Source of the DNA: Paratinospora sagittata
Lineage: Eukaryota > Streptophyta > Magnoliopsida > Ranunculales > Menispermaceae
Assembly (NCBI GenBank): GCA_035771175.1
Contig: CM069598.1
Span: 8,091,413 to 8,155,412, forward strand
DNA: 64,000 nucleotides
Reading direction: 5' to 3'
The notes beneath the pieces were generated by a model that worked only from the letters and a program-made list of their open reading frames with translations, was not told the DNA's origin and searched no databases. The translations under genes and the position numbers were made by a program. This document shows positions 20,752 through 35,706 of this stretch, piece after piece. How positions within the stretch are numbered: position 1 is the first letter of the stretch; the number at the start of each line of letters is the position of its first letter.

Positions 20752-23700
20752 TGGACCGTTTATCATCATATTCTGATAAGAAAAATGGTGACGCGACAGA
20801 AGGAATTGATTTACTAATAGGGGGTGTGGGCCCAAACTCAGCTTTAATGCGAATCCTGTGAGTTAAGATGCTGAGCAGTGTAGCTGTTGAAATCCTTACA
20901 CCTGGCCCTCGCATAGGATCCCCAAGCTCCTGCTATAGTGCTCCCTGTCGCAGGAATTAAATCCTCTACATGTTTGCGTGCCCGCCTTAAATTTCAATTT
21001 TACTATATTATATACCCTAATGTTAATTTTTTTAATTATTATATAATGTAAAATATAATTAGGGTTCAAAACAATAGAAAATTTATTTTTTTAACACATG
21101 TTTGAGAGATCTTACCCGTTTGAAGGAGTTTTTCTAAAATATTTTTGGAGTAAAAATATTTTTGAAGGTATTTGATAAATACTTGCTTTTAGTCAAATTA
21201 TGCTAAAAAAAATAATTTTTTACTTTCGAAAGAAGTATGAGAAGACTAACTTTTTTTATAAATACTTCTCGAAAAAACACTTTTAAAAAAATTACTCCAA
21301 ACAAGACCAGGGAGAATAAGGTAGGCCTCATTTCCACAAAATTTAAGTCATTAGAATAAAAATTCAAGTAATGATGTGCAATAAGAAGATCATGAGTTAC
21401 TTGGGTCAAAGTAGGGTTGAACTTTTAACCATCTTAATTAATTTTTTAAAATCTAACAGATTTTTTTGACTAAGACTATTATCTGACTAGAAATATATAT
21501 TACTTTACCACTTTCTAATCTCACTTCATCAACTTGTGTGACCTTTAATATATATTGTACAATAGGTTGATATAATTTAACAAAGTTACTTCCCTTTATA
21601 TGCTATTGAAGAAGGGGTTTGAAGAAGAACAGAAGAAACTAATAGCCAAAACTAGTAGCAAGTAGTAGGGAAGCAAGACAAAGGAGTACCCTGTTGCCTC
21701 CAGACAAGAAATCAGGTGTTCTGCTCACTCCAAGCATAACTGAGCCAAGACAGGAAGGAATATAAGTACATGAGAGATAGGCCCCAGTGTTCTTTATTGC
21801 ACAAAATCTTAAGAGAAATTTGTCAAAAAAAGGGTCATGACCAAAGGACACCTCTTGCTGCACTTAAAGAGTTGTGGATAAAATGGAACGGTGGAACCGA
21901 CGATTTTTCTATCTGATTAAGCAGTAAGATCATAATTTCATGGAAATAAGAGTTGACAGTATGAAACCTTCAAGTATGATCAAAACTCGGGTTTTTTTAC
22001 GTAGCTGTATATCATGACAGATTATAGTTAAAAGACATAAAAGAAGAGAATTAAAGTCATACAAGAAATTTTGTTTCAAGTGAATTTGTTTAGAATAGTC
22101 ACCTTGATTGAGCATAAAGATAACAAAGACAACGCCAAAAAATGATGAAGGATGAAACCAATTAAAAGATGAGTCATCCATGGAACTGTCTCCTTGTAAT
22201 AGGGACTAAATGATATTGACTTCTATATACCCAATTGTAGATAAAAATAAGGCAAGATTTTCATGGAGGCAGGGTTAATCATTTGATGGAATCACTTGAG
22301 TTGTCACTTAAGCAGAAAAACAGCTCTAGACTATACAATTACCTTCAATTAAGTAGAGAACATGCATGCAGTCATATCAAGTACAGAGGTAGAGAAAGAC
22401 CTGTAGGACAATTTTAAGGAGAGAAGTTTCTTTGTTTCCTTCTAAGAATCCCCTACGCATTGAATAATGGTCTCAAGAAGCTATAAGTACACCCAAGCTT
22501 CAATTCTCTTGGCTCAATCCTTATAAAATGTGAAGCTCAGAGTATAAGATTGACTGGCGAGATTTTCAGAAACAGTCTCTCCACAGTGCAGGGTTAAGGC
22601 TACAACCTCTCCTCAGACCCAACAATGGTAGGAACGACATGTACTAGGCATGCCCTTCTTGTTACAGATTGACGCAAAAGCCCTGTCATCTAAAACTTTT
22701 GCTTCTAGGCACCTAGTTTGGAAATTCTTCTACAAGAGGCAGATAGAGAAGCTTCTTGTCACCAAGATGCATTGTAAAGATAATTTTGTCTACAGTACCA
22801 CCACCAGAAATAATTGTCCAGGACCTTACCAATAGACACTTTTGTCGAGAAGGCACTTGAAGAAAATAACTTACTTTTCAGCACTTCAAACAAGGGCCCA
22901 TAATCTCAATCATAATTACCTATACGAAGCTTCCGATATTCCCTCATTCTACTTATATGTTTTGATAATCATGAAGATGAATGTTCATGTTTTTGCTTCT
23001 ATTACAGTGAAACGTACCTAGCAAAAGAGGACACCTTGATGAAATTCACTACAAATTGAGCAAGTGTAAACACAGGTCTGCATTGCCAGATTCAAAAAAA
23101 TATTTGTAATGGATTAAACTCACTCATATGCGTATGGGTGTTCTACTTCCAGACAGTGGACAAGGATTACTCTCAAAACAAAATGCTGCAAAAATGCAAT
23201 GAATAATAGACAAGGCTTCCTACAATTTTCTGTAAGACTGCCAAAGAAGGAACCGATTCACTAATACCAGGCTTTGAATGAATGAGAAGGAGCCTAACCA
23301 ATAAACTATAGATACTCAAATCTTCATGTCATCCATTTTTCACAAATTCTGGAAACAATATTTAACGTTTTATAGTTGAATGAATCTACATAAACAAAAC
23401 CATCAAAGAAATAATGATATTGATAATTTTGACTTATTCATTGGATGAGTGATAAGAGTAGAAAAAACAGAATCAAAACTGAAGTTCTCAGTTGCTAGTG
23501 CTTAGGAATAATGCCATTATGGTTATATGAATGGTGAGAACTAAGAACTACAAGAGTCAGAAGAAAATTTTGACTTTGGCTGAAGTAGTAAGAAACAGAT
23601 TGATTTAATAAAAAATTGGCCCTAGAAGAAGAGTATAAAGTTAGACACTTAGAACATTATTCATGTCAGATAAAATTTTATAATATCATTACTGTACCAC

Positions 23701-24444
23701 TGAACCACAATATTGAGTAGAGTCGTCTCACCACTAGTAAATGAGTCCCAAATATGAAACAATAAACTCAACATGATGCAAAAACATTCATACAAGTTGT
23801 TAATATCTACGCTTGCTTGATGTACATGGTTGGCCTCTACTTATCAGCTATAGCTTTTGAGTTTTGTGGTTTCTAACACAAGTAATAGCACTCCAGTCAA
23901 ATAGTACTAGGGCTCAAATACCTCATGGTCACCATATTCTACTAACTACTTCAGAAGGCTAGAGTCCATCCACTCCATTGTCATATTTTTATAAGACGAA
24001 GACTACAGGTACATTTTGCACGAAACGGAGATGTCATACAAAAATCAAGATTTCCTCTACCAAAATATTATCTTGAAAGAAAGAATAATTTTTCCAACTA
24101 ATTATATCCCAAGCTTTCCTTCATAGCCAGGGATTATAATCAAATGCGATTCAAAATTTCTAACATATATAAGCACACATTGATAATACACTGTGGAGCG
24201 CTGACAAGCTTGAAAATATTTCATGTATCCTAAACAAGGTAATGAGTTAAGATCCATACAAGATAATGAACGAAAAAACTCAGAGCTACATTCTATCCTC
24301 CTCAGAGCATCTCAGATGAAGTTGTTTCATGCCAAGTATCCAAGTGGAAAGTCCATTATAGAATCCGATTCCAATCAGCAGCAGCTCCCTTAAAAGCTTT
24401 TTGAATCAGCCAGCAATTATCCAAATTAAAGAGTCCATTGCCCA

Positions 24445-25806
24445 TCACAATAACTCCCTAACAAAGTCAAGATTAAGTGTGTCACGTACAATCAGGAAAA
24501 GCCCAAGAAGAAGAACAAACATGATCCCTGATGACATAATTCGCTGTTCAATTTCTTGAGGGAGCTTTCTTCCACCCCTAGCAGCCTCTATCAATATCAA
24601 AGCCAATGAACCCCCATCAAGAGCAGGCAAAGGAAGAAGATTTATCACAGCAAGATTAAGATTAAGTGCCGCAGCAAATTGGTAAAGTCCTTCACTACTC
24701 GATCTAGCAACCTCGGCACCAACAGCAATAATGGCGACCGGACCCGAAACTTTGCTAGCTGATTGGGAAAAGTTGAGAAAAGTTTGTTTCAAGCCTTCCA
24801 AAACATTAGAAGTTAAACCCCAGAACTCCTTCCCTGAAAAATTTATAGCCTCCAAAAGATTCTTCGGCTTAGCCTTCGTAATCCTAACATTCGGAGACAA
24901 TTGAACCCCAATCCTTCCTGTTCCATCCCCACTCTCATCTGGAGTAACACCAATTTCTAAATTTTGCCCCGTTCTATCTACCTTCAGAGACACATTTTTC
25001 TTGGGATTTTTCTTAATAATATCAACAATCTGAGGAACCGAAGTCACCCCATTTTTCGGCAATTCATACCCATTAACTGAAAGAATCACATCACCAGGAA
25101 GCAAACCATCACGGGCAGCAGCTGATGAAGCTCTAACCTCTGGCACAAGAACCCCAGGAAAGGCCTCTTGAACAGGCAACCCAATAGATAAAACTTGAAC
25201 AAATATGATCAAATAAGCAAAAATCACATTAGCAATCACTCCAGCTGATATCACAAGAGCCCTATCAAAAATGGGTCTGTTCTTAAGCAAATTTTCATCA
25301 TCTACAGGAATATCACTATCTGGATCATTATCGGGAAACGCCACAAACCCACCAAGAGGAAAAGCTCTAATTGAATACTCTACGTTTTTTGCATTGAATT
25401 TAGCTAAAATTGGACCAAACCCAACTGCAAATTTACTTACATGTATTCCTTGGAGATAAGCAGCAAGAAAATGGCCACTTTCATGCACCGTGATAATGGC
25501 AGCAAGCACTCCAGCTGCTTCTAGAACAGATTGAGCGCTTTCCAAGCTGCCCAGCTCAAATTCAGGGAAGGCCCATGATCGAAAGGAGTCTCTTTTTCCA
25601 TGTGGGTATCTTGTTTTTTGATAGAAAAATTGATTTGAGTAATGGGTGTTGAGATATGAGGAAGGATAAGAAGAGGGTGGAGAAGAAGAAGAAGAAAGGA
25701 GAGATTTGGAGAAGTGGGTTTTGGGGGATTTTGATGTTAGTAGTCTGGTGAGAGAGGAAGTAGATTTTGATGAAGTTAAGGGAGAATTTGAGAGATTTAT
25801 GATCAT
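24445..25806 (-). CDS. ARASP: Chloroplast site-2 (RseP-like) membrane metalloprotease, right copy
   Basis: Encodes the same 453-residue protein as 13006-14367, on the opposite strand. Upstream and downstream DNA is also mirrored. The HESGH and NLLPLPALDGG motifs, PDZ domain and Ser-rich transit peptide are all present. Identity extends through non-coding flanks, so this is the same locus assembled twice or an extremely recent duplication, not an ordinary paralogue. Confidence 0.95.
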   Translation of the reverse strand: MIINLSNSPLTSSKSTSSLTRLLTSKSPKTHFSKSLLSSSSSPPSSYPSSYLNTHYSNQFFYQKTRYPHGKRDSFRSWAFPEFELGSLESAQSVLEAAGVLAAIITVHESGHFLAAYLQGIHVSKFAVGFGPILAKFNAKNVEYSIRAFPLGGFVAFPDNDPDSDIPVDDENLLKNRPIFDRALVISAGVIANVIFAYLIIFVQVLSIGLPVQEAFPGVLVPEVRASSAAARDGLLPGDVILSVNGYELPKNGVTSVPQIVDIIKKNPKKNVSLKVDRTGQNLEIGVTPDESGDGTGRIGVQLSPNVRITKAKPKNLLEAINFSGKEFWGLTSNVLEGLKQTFLNFSQSASKVSGPVAIIAVGAEVARSSSEGLYQFAAALNLNLAVINLLPLPALDGGSLALILIEAARGGRKLPQEIEQRIMSSGIMFVLLLGLFLIVRDTLNLDFVRELL

Positions 25807-28447
25807 GGTTTCTTGTTAGAATATGGGGAAATGGAGGGATAAGAGAAGAGGAGCTGCTGCTGGCAAAGGAGAGGTACAGAGGATAGAATATAGTTTTGGA
25901 TAAAATTCATAATTTTGGTTATGTGGAGAAGAAGTATTGTTTATGTCTTATTTTCTCCTCTTAATTCTTTGTTCTTTTATTTCTTTTTTTTCCCCAACTA
26001 ATCCATGAGACAGCTTTACAAGATTTGGGATTAATTGATGCTGGGCGCCTTTCAACAATGAGAAATGAAGAGGTTCGTGAACATTTGGTGAAGAAAATAT
26101 TTGTTAAAAACAAAAAGGGATAAAAATATTATTATTTCATCTATATAGAAATTAATTGAAAATCTGACTTCTTTTATATTAAATAGATTTATAAATAAAG
26201 AGGAAAATAATTAGTGTACATGATTTTAATACATAATTTTAGCACATACCCTTGTAATATATGTTGGATGCTCTTGAATCATATATTGATGTATGTTTCA
26301 ATAACTATTTACTAAATAGGAAAATGTTATTTTGACTATGGTAATTATAAACTTAAAGTGCAGCTATATATATACAACTATTGGATCATGTAACCTTAAG
26401 ATGAGCAACACACATTCATCTAATGATTGTGAATGTGTAGTTACACTTAGAGACTTAAAGTTATATTTTTGTAATTAAATTAATATTTTTTTACTAAAAA
26501 TAGGTGCTAAAAATGTGTATTGAATAGCACTCCTTGAACCCAGGTGATTATAATTTTGGAATTTTCCAAAAATATTTTAGGTTGATTTAGATTGTGAAGT
26601 AAACTGCAATAACCTTCATCCATTCAAATGCAAATCTTAAAATAAATCCCTTTAATGTTGCTGCATAAAGGCAGAAGAGAACTACTTGGGAAGTGTCATT
26701 TGCTCAATATAACGCTAAACATTCTACTTAGACCCTATTAATAAGAAAGGTCCAATCCAAGCTCAAAAGTTAGAAGGTAATCCAATAGGCATCCTTGTGG
26801 CAAAGCCAGTCTTCTTCAGCTAACATGCGACGCCTCCTTTTGAGCCCAAGAGATAGACAGTAGCAAGCCCCGCAATCTGGCCCATTACATCATTTAATTA
26901 CAGATTATTTATGTTTTAAGTACATATATTTGTTGTACTCACTACTCGACCACCTTTTAACTTAGATGTAAAATATTTTAAAACTGTTTTTAAAATTGTG
27001 TTTTAAAAAAATTGTTTTTAGAGTTTGATTTCAAAAAAATAAAATAAAATAAATTTCTTGTTTTCTTCACAAATTTTAAAATTGAATTAAAAAATGGTTT
27101 TAAAATTCTTTGAAAACACTCCAACCAAAAGGAGAAGCATTAAATTGAGTAGAAATTTGACAAATAACTACTTGGTGAATTGGTTAAGAACATTTCTTAT
27201 CATGTTGATGGCTAGAGATTGAATCTTTATACAAGTAAAATAAATATTATTTGCAATATGATACAGGCATATGAGCTTTTTATAGACCTGAAATCTCATA
27301 AACATCAAAGCATGAGACTCACAATACACCTTGCGCATAGGTTCTTAATTTTTATACTTTTTTTTTTAAAAAAAAGAAAAAAATACATAAATTCGAAAAA
27401 AGGGCAATTGACAATTACTTGAATAAAATGTGCAGTGATGCATAATTAACATGTGTATGAAGATAAATTGTGTAAGTGATGCCTAATCAACATATGTATG
27501 GAAATAAGTTGTGTAAGTGATGCTAGATGGATGCTTCAATACAAAATAAGAGCCTTTGTCGTTATAACATAGCTTTGAATTCTCGTACTAATGTCTTTGG
27601 ACTAAGCTCATTGAGTAACCAATACTTTGACAATAATTAGAGTTTGAGTCACTTTGATGGCCTTTGACAAGATGACATATCTACGTCCCGAGGCTCCATC
27701 TGTAAAGGTATCTTAAACTTAAACCCCAACAAAGATGTAGTAGGCATATTCTTTTAATGTATGTAGTAAAAGGGTGCAATATTTCTTGCTAGGTATATGG
27801 TCAACACATCTTTATATCCATTTGGTTCACCAAATCATGTATGAACGGATCCTTCTATTCTTCTAATTATGAACAGAGTGCTTAATTAATATGGATCCAA
27901 GTAAGCATTGTAGTCACTTCATTTCAATTTTTGTGATAGGGAGCCTTTATATTTTGGGTTGCGTGTTAGCGAGTACAGCTTGAAAAGGAAAGGGTATTCC
28001 AAACCATATATATATATATTGGTCTACCAGTCTTCTCCAATAATAGACTATTTTTTATTTTTATTTTTGATAAGTACAATATTAATAGTTAGTTGTATAA
28101 TTAGCTTCATTATCAGATGATATTATTAGAAAAGTATCAGGCATGTTTTTGATTCATTAATTGTTCACATCCCTAAGGCGAAGAAGTTGTGAGAATTGAA
28201 CCTGAAATCTTTGAGTTTCAAAACCATCTCTTTATTTCACCAACTCCCATGTTAGCCACTATTTAAGTTTCTCAATCATCTTGCCCCTCCCCCAAGATAA
28301 ATTCATAGTTCAAACTTATCACTCCATAATTTGCATCAAATATCTCAAACAATATTATACTGTTGCAATTGGATTTCGTGACTTGAAAACTGAGTTAATT
28401 AAAATTAAAAAAATTGCAATTTGGGAAAGTAATTTTATCATTTTAAT

Positions 28448-28667
28448 AAAATAGTGAAAAGCTATTCAAGGTGGTGCAGCAAAGATAGTCAGGGTCCGAG
28501 CGAAAGTTGGTTGAGAGATGCATGTCTTAAGATCAAAACTTGTACCGACCTTAGTCACGTTCACTTGGAAAGAGCCGCTTAATACTCCTAAAGTAATCGA
28601 ACGCGGATTAATCTCACTTGAAAGTCTGGACCACTTGTGGGAAACCAAAAAAAATAGTGAAAAGCTA
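28448..28667 (+). mobile_element. SINE-like insertion with 17-bp target-site duplication (right copy)
   Basis: Mirror of 10145-10364. The element lies in plus orientation here, between two copies of AAAATAGTGAAAAGCTA. Same insertion as in the left arm. Confidence 0.75.
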
Positions 28668-30156
28668 ATTTTGGATTCTATTGACACCACTTTCTTTTGT
28701 GTTTTCTATTTTTTATGTACAAAATATTATATCAAAATCACAAGCACAAGTTTATTTATTTATTTGATTTATTTTTCTAAGCTTCAAACTCTTAAGTTAT
28801 GAACTTAATTCACGAAAAATGCACTCATCTTTGATTAAGATCATTGTTAATTTTAATATATATATATAAATAAACAAAGTTTTAAGTGTCAATTTGGAAT
28901 TTGTTTCCATTTTAAGCATTAAAAAAAAATCAAGTTTTGGTTTTGACAAAACTTTGATAATATTATTCAATAGCACTAATATGTCTATTATTGACTTATC
29001 TACATCAATGTCAATTATACTGAAAAAAAAAAACTGTTGATTAAGATTAAAAAAATAATGAGAAAAGTGTATGCAAGGAACAAACATAAACCATCAAAGC
29101 TGTGCAAAGTACCACATAAAATGACAAAGCAGAAAATTAAACAGCTAAAGTTAGCTTGCCCAAATTAATGATAGATAATCATCTGCAAACTCTTTTTTTT
29201 TTTTTTTTTTTATCCTGCAGAGGAAGATTAATGTCTGCCACAAATCTGTAGATCCCAAAAGAATATTTTTTCTTCATTTATTTGAATTTGTCTTTTTCTT
29301 AGATTTAAAAAAAAAATTATATACAAATATTACAACAAATTCAATTCACCATTATATCCAGCACTCAACTACTCCTCCATATTAATCAACCCTCTTAATC
29401 ATTAAAACCTTATTATTTCCTCTTGGGCCACCACTACTTTGTATATTATAGATTATAAAATGATATTAATTGCTCAAGCTAACTTTCAAAAAGTGGCATA
29501 TAAGTAAAATATAAAAGGTAGAAAGTAATATAAATTCAATCATTGCTTATCAAACCCCCCACCCCCAACTACTACTCCATCAAAGCTCTAACCACTACCA
29601 CCCAAATGACCACTCCTTCCTTCATCCCCACATGTTGCTTAATTTGCTACAGCTACCAGCACTACCACTTTAATTACCATTAAATGAATTTTACTAACCT
29701 TTTCCTTTTGTAATTATTTATAAATCACTTTCAATATTGCTCTTTTCAAAATCAAATATGAGCCACAAGAATCTAATTTTTTTTTTTAATTACCTATTTT
29801 TCGACACTCAGAAAGTATTTTTTTTTCTTTAGACTAGACAAATTCTTTCAGGCTCGAGCATTGCAGAAAAATTTGAGTTGGCCCTCCTAATAGATTTGAA
29901 CTTGAGACCTGAATCTTAATTTCACTTATATTTAATTTTTTAACCAACTAAGCTACCACTTATTGGTAAACAAGTACTCTTACATTGAGTTAGCTTAGTT
30001 GACAAGTTGATATGTTTAACTCTGTTAAGTTAATTCCCCGTAAATATCCTAACTAGATTTTACTTAATGAAATAAATAGATTAGTCTACTGTGTATATGC
30101 AAACTAAGCATATTATATACTCTACAACCATTGCATACTAAAACAAATATTCATTA

Positions 30157-30621
30157 GTACTACTTTTTTTTTTTTTTTTTTTTTGACAATAAAGACGTTT
30201 CACTGGAAAGAAGAGAGAGGACCAGCCTCTTCAAAAACCACATCACTGATAATAGGAGGGACCTCTAACCAAACCAGTCTGTGAACAAGATAGATAGCAA
30301 AATTGCTAAGCCTATGGGCAGCCATATTTTGTTCCCTAGGAGTGAACATCACTCTTACATTTGGCCAGACACTCAATAACCATTTACAATCTTCAACCAG
30401 TTCCCTTCTTCAGAATGAAAGTACTCGGCTGAGTTAATGGAAGTCATGACTACTGAAGTATCACCCTCAACAATATCCATGCGAATACCAGCTTCTAAAG
30501 CAGTTTTACACCTTCTCTGATGGCCAGTAACTCGGCAATAGTAATTGATCTCACTCCTTCTCCTCTACTTGCCATAGTTGCAATAATTTGATCATGATTG
30601 TCCCTCTTTTAGGTACTACTT
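30157..30621 (-). pseudogene. Retrotransposed RNase H-like fragment (right copy)
   Basis: Mirror of 8191-8655 in the right arm, with the same frameshifts, poly-A (poly-T at about 30164-30183) and flanking AAGTAGTAC repeats. It is the same insertion represented twice. Confidence 0.8.
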
Positions 30622-33600
30622 AATGCAGCTTGAATCAATTAGTACAATTATAAAATAAGTAACTCAAACATACCAATCCAAGACATAATAAAAAATAAAA
30701 AAAATAAAAAAAACTCAAATGTACTTACTAAAAATATTGTGGTGTATCACTATTGAAAATTTATAAATTACATGGATATAAAGAGTGTTTTTTATGAATA
30801 TATTTAAAATTACCTTTATAAAATAATTAAAAAGAAAATGTCAAATGTCTCCCACAAAAATCAACGATTTGATTATGGTTAGAAAGGTTCAAGTGGCTCC
30901 AATGGAAGGACCCAAAAAAAAAAGTGCCACTTTCCTTAGAAAGGAGGATTTTAGGGTAACAATCAAATCAAATCAAATAAATAAATAAAAATATATTATA
31001 TATTATTTTTATTTATATTTATATATTAAAATCAAAGTGAATCTCCAAGTGGGGGCACCCAAGTTTTGATTTAACAAGAGAAGGAGGACAAGTTGGAAAG
31101 TAACAAACAAAGTATAGACGTTAGCATACAGTGCTCCCGTCAACAACACCAACATAAATGCAATGGGCCCCATCAGTCTCCACGTACACATACATCCCAG
31201 GCCCACCAGCATCATCACTACGTGTCACTACCCAATCCCATGACGTAGTTTCTATGTATGCTGTCTTACTTTTACAGAGGTTATTTATAAATTTAAATTT
31301 GTAACCTCTAGGTCACAACATATCACCTCTAATAGGCTTGCTTTTCATTTTAATTAAGATTGTCCCATTTTATTTTCAATTAATTAAGGTTACTCTTTCT
31401 TCTTTTTGATCTATAACCCTCTAATGTTCCCGTTAACCTTTGTGCACAGACGAGACTATTCTGGCCTACAGAGACTGTTGGACATTCTTCTAAAGTAGGC
31501 GAATAAATATGGACACGACATCAAACTGAAAATCGAGACCTTGTTATTCAATTACGACTTATACAGCGTCCCTTATCCAACGAGGCTACTCGACTAATAG
31601 AATACTTGTATAACATATCTTTGAACGTCAATTCTACCATATATCTGTCTAATATATTCACATTTAGGTTATCTATGGGCTATTGATGGTTTAATTAAAT
31701 TGAATTAGGCTCAAACTTTTTCTACCCTAATCTTTATATAAAGAGAGGTTTTGATGAGCATCTTATAGCGATCAATGAGTTTGTGTGAGAAATTCATATA
31801 AAAAAAGAAGAAGCTCTCCTTGTTTGTTTAGAAGGGTTTTGCCCTATGAAAACTCTTTTAAAAGATTTGTCGAAAGTTGATGTAATTCATTTTAATCAAA
31901 GCTTGATTACTACACATGGAAGGCCCTAAGATACTGTGTTCATTCTTTGCCTAAGAAGCAAACAAAATCAAGAAAGAAAAAACTGTCAACAAAATAGGAA
32001 AAGCACAACAAGAATAGGCCTAAAAGTCAGCCAGTAACACTCATTAAATCTCCATCACAATTAAAAACTTAAATAAAAAAACAAAAAATAACCTTCTAGT
32101 AAATATGATAGTCTTGTATATAAAAAAAGAAAGAAATATAAAACTAGACTTTTAAAATACATCAAAACAAACAAACAAAAAATTTCCCATCATATGATTT
32201 TTGTGTGCATATATATTTATACATATGGTTGCTAATGTGAAGAAAAAAATGTCAAAATACTGAGTTAACATATTCAAATATATAGCTTTTCTTTTGGAGG
32301 AGGTAAGTGTGAATAATGCCATCAAACTGATAGACTTAATGGTAATGTATGTACTTGGGAGCCAAAATATTGAAAGATATATATTCTCCTTTCCTCATGT
32401 TAGAAAAAGCTCAAGGCCAATGCTAAACTTAATATTATTTTATATTCGAAATAATTTGTTCTACAAAAAAAAAATGCAATCTAATATATTTGATGTGAAT
32501 GGAAATATCATTGATAAAATAAAGAAAAAGAGAGGGATCTACCAAGAATAAGGAAGAATCAAGTGGCGGTGAAAAGTGATCAACATACCTACCAACGAAT
32601 TATTAACTCAGTGGAAGTGAGCTAAGTCTCAAGGTCGTCTCTGTATAAAAGTTATAAGATTCGATTCTTAAAAGCGTCTTTGCTGAGAGAAGTATATCAT
32701 TCTGCTCTCGCTTAGAGCAAGGACTAGTCCCGTATCCAAAAGGTTCAAAAAAAAGAAAGAAAAGTAAGCATACCTGTATAAATATATATTTATATAAGAA
32801 GTGGGCATACCTGTTGATTTTTAGGCAAAATTGATAGAATATATATTGGATGGTGGACCTTCTTATCTTGCAGTACTCGTGTCTTCATTTTCACCAGCAA
32901 GCTGCAAAACCACTTGCCATGCTTGATTCCTTAACAATTTTGCATACCCAGATGCTGATGTTCCTCTAATCATTTCTCTTCCAGTTCCCTTTCAAAACTT
33001 AATATCTAATAAACTATTTATATTTAAAACAAATTAAAATTTCAAAGAAATGGAATCCCCAAAATGTATCTTTTATAAAGACTACAAAGCATGAATTAAT
33101 TGTGCATGCTATAAACATGTATTTTATACCAAAAAAAAAAAAGTTGATTAATCTTATATTAATTACCTATTGGTCTAACTAAATAGGTTCTCTATATCAA
33201 CTTAACTCAATTAAGCATTTTCGCTCCTTTTCGCTACATAGATTAGATACATAAATATGTTTCCTCCACTTTATTATATCCTGGGCTAAATCCATGTAAA
33301 TATGAACTATTTCACATAAAAAATATCATACATAGGAAAAAAAAAGAAAAAGAAAAAAGTGGGCCCATTTTGATTATGTGTCAATTAAAATTTTCTTGTA
33401 CCCTACCCATTTAATGATTTTGTCCATAGGCAGGAAATTATTATAGATCAATTGATCATAATTTTTGACTAATCGGAAGGGGCACGGAGCTCAAACTCCT
33501 AACCTCTCGGTTAGGAGACTTCTTTACCCAACCACTTTGCCAAGGCGTCTTTGTTAAGTGTAGCCTCATATAATATAGTCTTAAATCTGAACATCAAACC

Positions 33601-34446
33601 TATGTTAAAACCAGAATTGACTTAAAATTCAGACAAAGCCAAATTATTTAGATTTAAGAATCTGTTATTTTATCCATACAATAATGCTAAGTAAGAAGAT
33701 AATTTTGATAATTTTGAAGTTTTTTCCACTTAAAAAATAACTCAATATATGTAGATTAAGCTTTACAGAAAATAAAATACTTCCCATATTTTCGCCTATT
33801 ATTCAACATGAACTATATAGATACAAAGTGACGTATGGGCCTGGACAAAAAAAAAAAGTACTAAAAAGTTTAGCAAATTTATATAATGGTCATTGCAAAA
33901 AGCTGTGGTAGTGATCCACCTAAACATCTCCATTACTAAAATCTTCACTGAAAGGAAAGTGGAGATTCTTCTGTGCTTAAAATGATACAAAAACTACAGT
34001 TTCCTCACTTCCCCCACAGGCTCCCAAACATAAATAGATTACTTCATGAATCTCACTGGTCAAAATTAACTATTTCTTGGGCATCTCTCTGATTGCTTTG
34101 CATGAGGCCAATATCAGTGTTCTTCATTGAAACCATACATATGTGTGTGTGTGTGTCTACACACACCAGTGCAACTAATAACAGTAAATCCATGTGAAAA
34201 ATACCTTACAGGATTACCATGAAAGCTGTGAGCTAGCTGAATTCTGGTATATATAAACCCTTTTAGAATCTTTTTATACTGAGATTAATTAGATAGTGAC
34301 TATAATCTAATATATTTATGCAAAGAGAATTCAGAAAATATTCTATTAGAAAACAGATAAAGAAAGAGGAATTGCATGTGTACCTTTGAATTAGAAAGGC
34401 AAAACTAAAGTGAAAGAGGGAAGGAAAGAGAGATATCAGAGTGAGA

Positions 34447-34563
34447 GTTTTGATGATGATTGGAGATATTGACGCGGCTCAATTCGATTACATGGCTATA
34501 ATTCCATCTAACCATGTCTTCAAATTGAGGCGCGCCAATACCTCCCTCTCTTCATCATCAAAC
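34447..34563 (-). ncRNA. MIR171: MIR171 precursor hairpin, right copy
   Basis: Mirror copy of the 4249-4365 hairpin, transcribed on the minus strand. The mature miR171 sequence is at 34462-34482, read as reverse complement. Precursor, leader (GA/TC tract at 34677-34730) and promoter region match the left copy. If the duplication is an assembly artefact this is the same gene. Confidence 0.88.
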
Positions 34564-34671
34564 CCATCAAAGATTCATCTTCTTCTGATGAAAAGCCATA
34601 GAACCACCCTCCAAGTGCTTCATGTATATGCTCCTTCTCCATCATAACTTGGTAGAAAAAGAAAAACAAAG

Positions 34672-34734
<63 letters not shown>

Positions 34735-35569
34735 ACTAGAAAGACGATTGTTTCTTCAGCCCAAAGATTGGAAAACTAGTTGCCTTTCTAACAGATTCAT
34801 GTGGGGTTTTTTTATCCTGAAAACTTGGGTTATTTAAAGGGGAAAGAAGATCATCAAATTAAGAAAACCAGAAAGAGAAATTAAAGAAGAAGATGAGAAG
34901 GGTTGTTGGAGATCGTAAATGAAAAGTTATGAGAGAAAGCATTCAAAGAACTCCAAATGAATGAAGCTTTTATTTAATCCTAGTGGTATTCCTTAATGGT
35001 AATAAGGGCTTAAAAGCGGGGAATTCAGCTGAGCAACTGAAGTGGGTCCATTAAAAGTTATTGTAGTTGTGGGATTTTGACTTTTTTTTTCTTTTTTTCT
35101 TTTTTTTTTTAGAGTAGTTATTCTCACTTTTCAACTAAAAAGATGGGGTTATTGATGAATGATCCTGGGATTCTCTCTATGTTGGAAAGAAAATAGTTTA
35201 TGGCATGGCATCCCATGAAGCTAAAAGACAGAACCTTTGGAGGATCTGCAAAATCACACATGCTTTGTTAAGAAAAAAAATGAGTTTGACCCAGTTGGAG
35301 TTTCTGACTTATAGTTCTTTTGTGACTTTCACTTGGCTCCCCCATAGCCAAATAAGTCTTAAAAAAAAAAAAAAAAAAAAAAAACCCAAAAGCAAGTGCA
35401 AGAAAATCTCAAAAGTGTTGATTAGGGAGAGTGGGTGCAATTGCAATGCAAAATCTAAAGCACCCATTTGATGTTAATGGCACAGCCGAGAGATGAAGGT
35501 GAGAACAAGAATTCTAGTTTCATGAATTGGTGTTTTTCAAATTACAAACTAAATTGTTTATACCCATAT

Positions 35570-35706
35570 GGCCCTGTTTGGGAGTGCATCGACGTTTCTA
35601 CTCATAAATGGTTTTTTCCAAATGTAAAAACAGAAGGAAGAGCATTTTCGTGTAGCTTTCTCCTTCTATTTCTACGTTTGGAAAAAATGCACTTCCAAAC
35701 AGGGTC
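35570..35706. mobile_element. MITE with CCCTGTTTGG-type terminal inverted repeats (right copy)
   Basis: Mirror copy of the element at 3105-3241 within the right arm, with the same termini and interior. It is one insertion seen twice because of the inverted duplication, not an independent transposition. Confidence 0.65.

Larger units (their letters stand above)
25807..34446. other. ARASP-MIR171 intergenic region, right copy
   Basis: Mirror of 4366-13005. It carries the same SINE-like elements (27162-27332, 28448-28667, 29822-29964, 31212-31334, 32587-32759, 33412-33550) and the RNase H-like retrocopy (30157-30621). No intact gene was recognised. Confidence 0.7.

Noticed and set aside
20447..20914. 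Open frames crossing the 100-N gap on both strands
   Set aside because: They exist only because N codons are not stops. The two sides of the gap are not contiguous.
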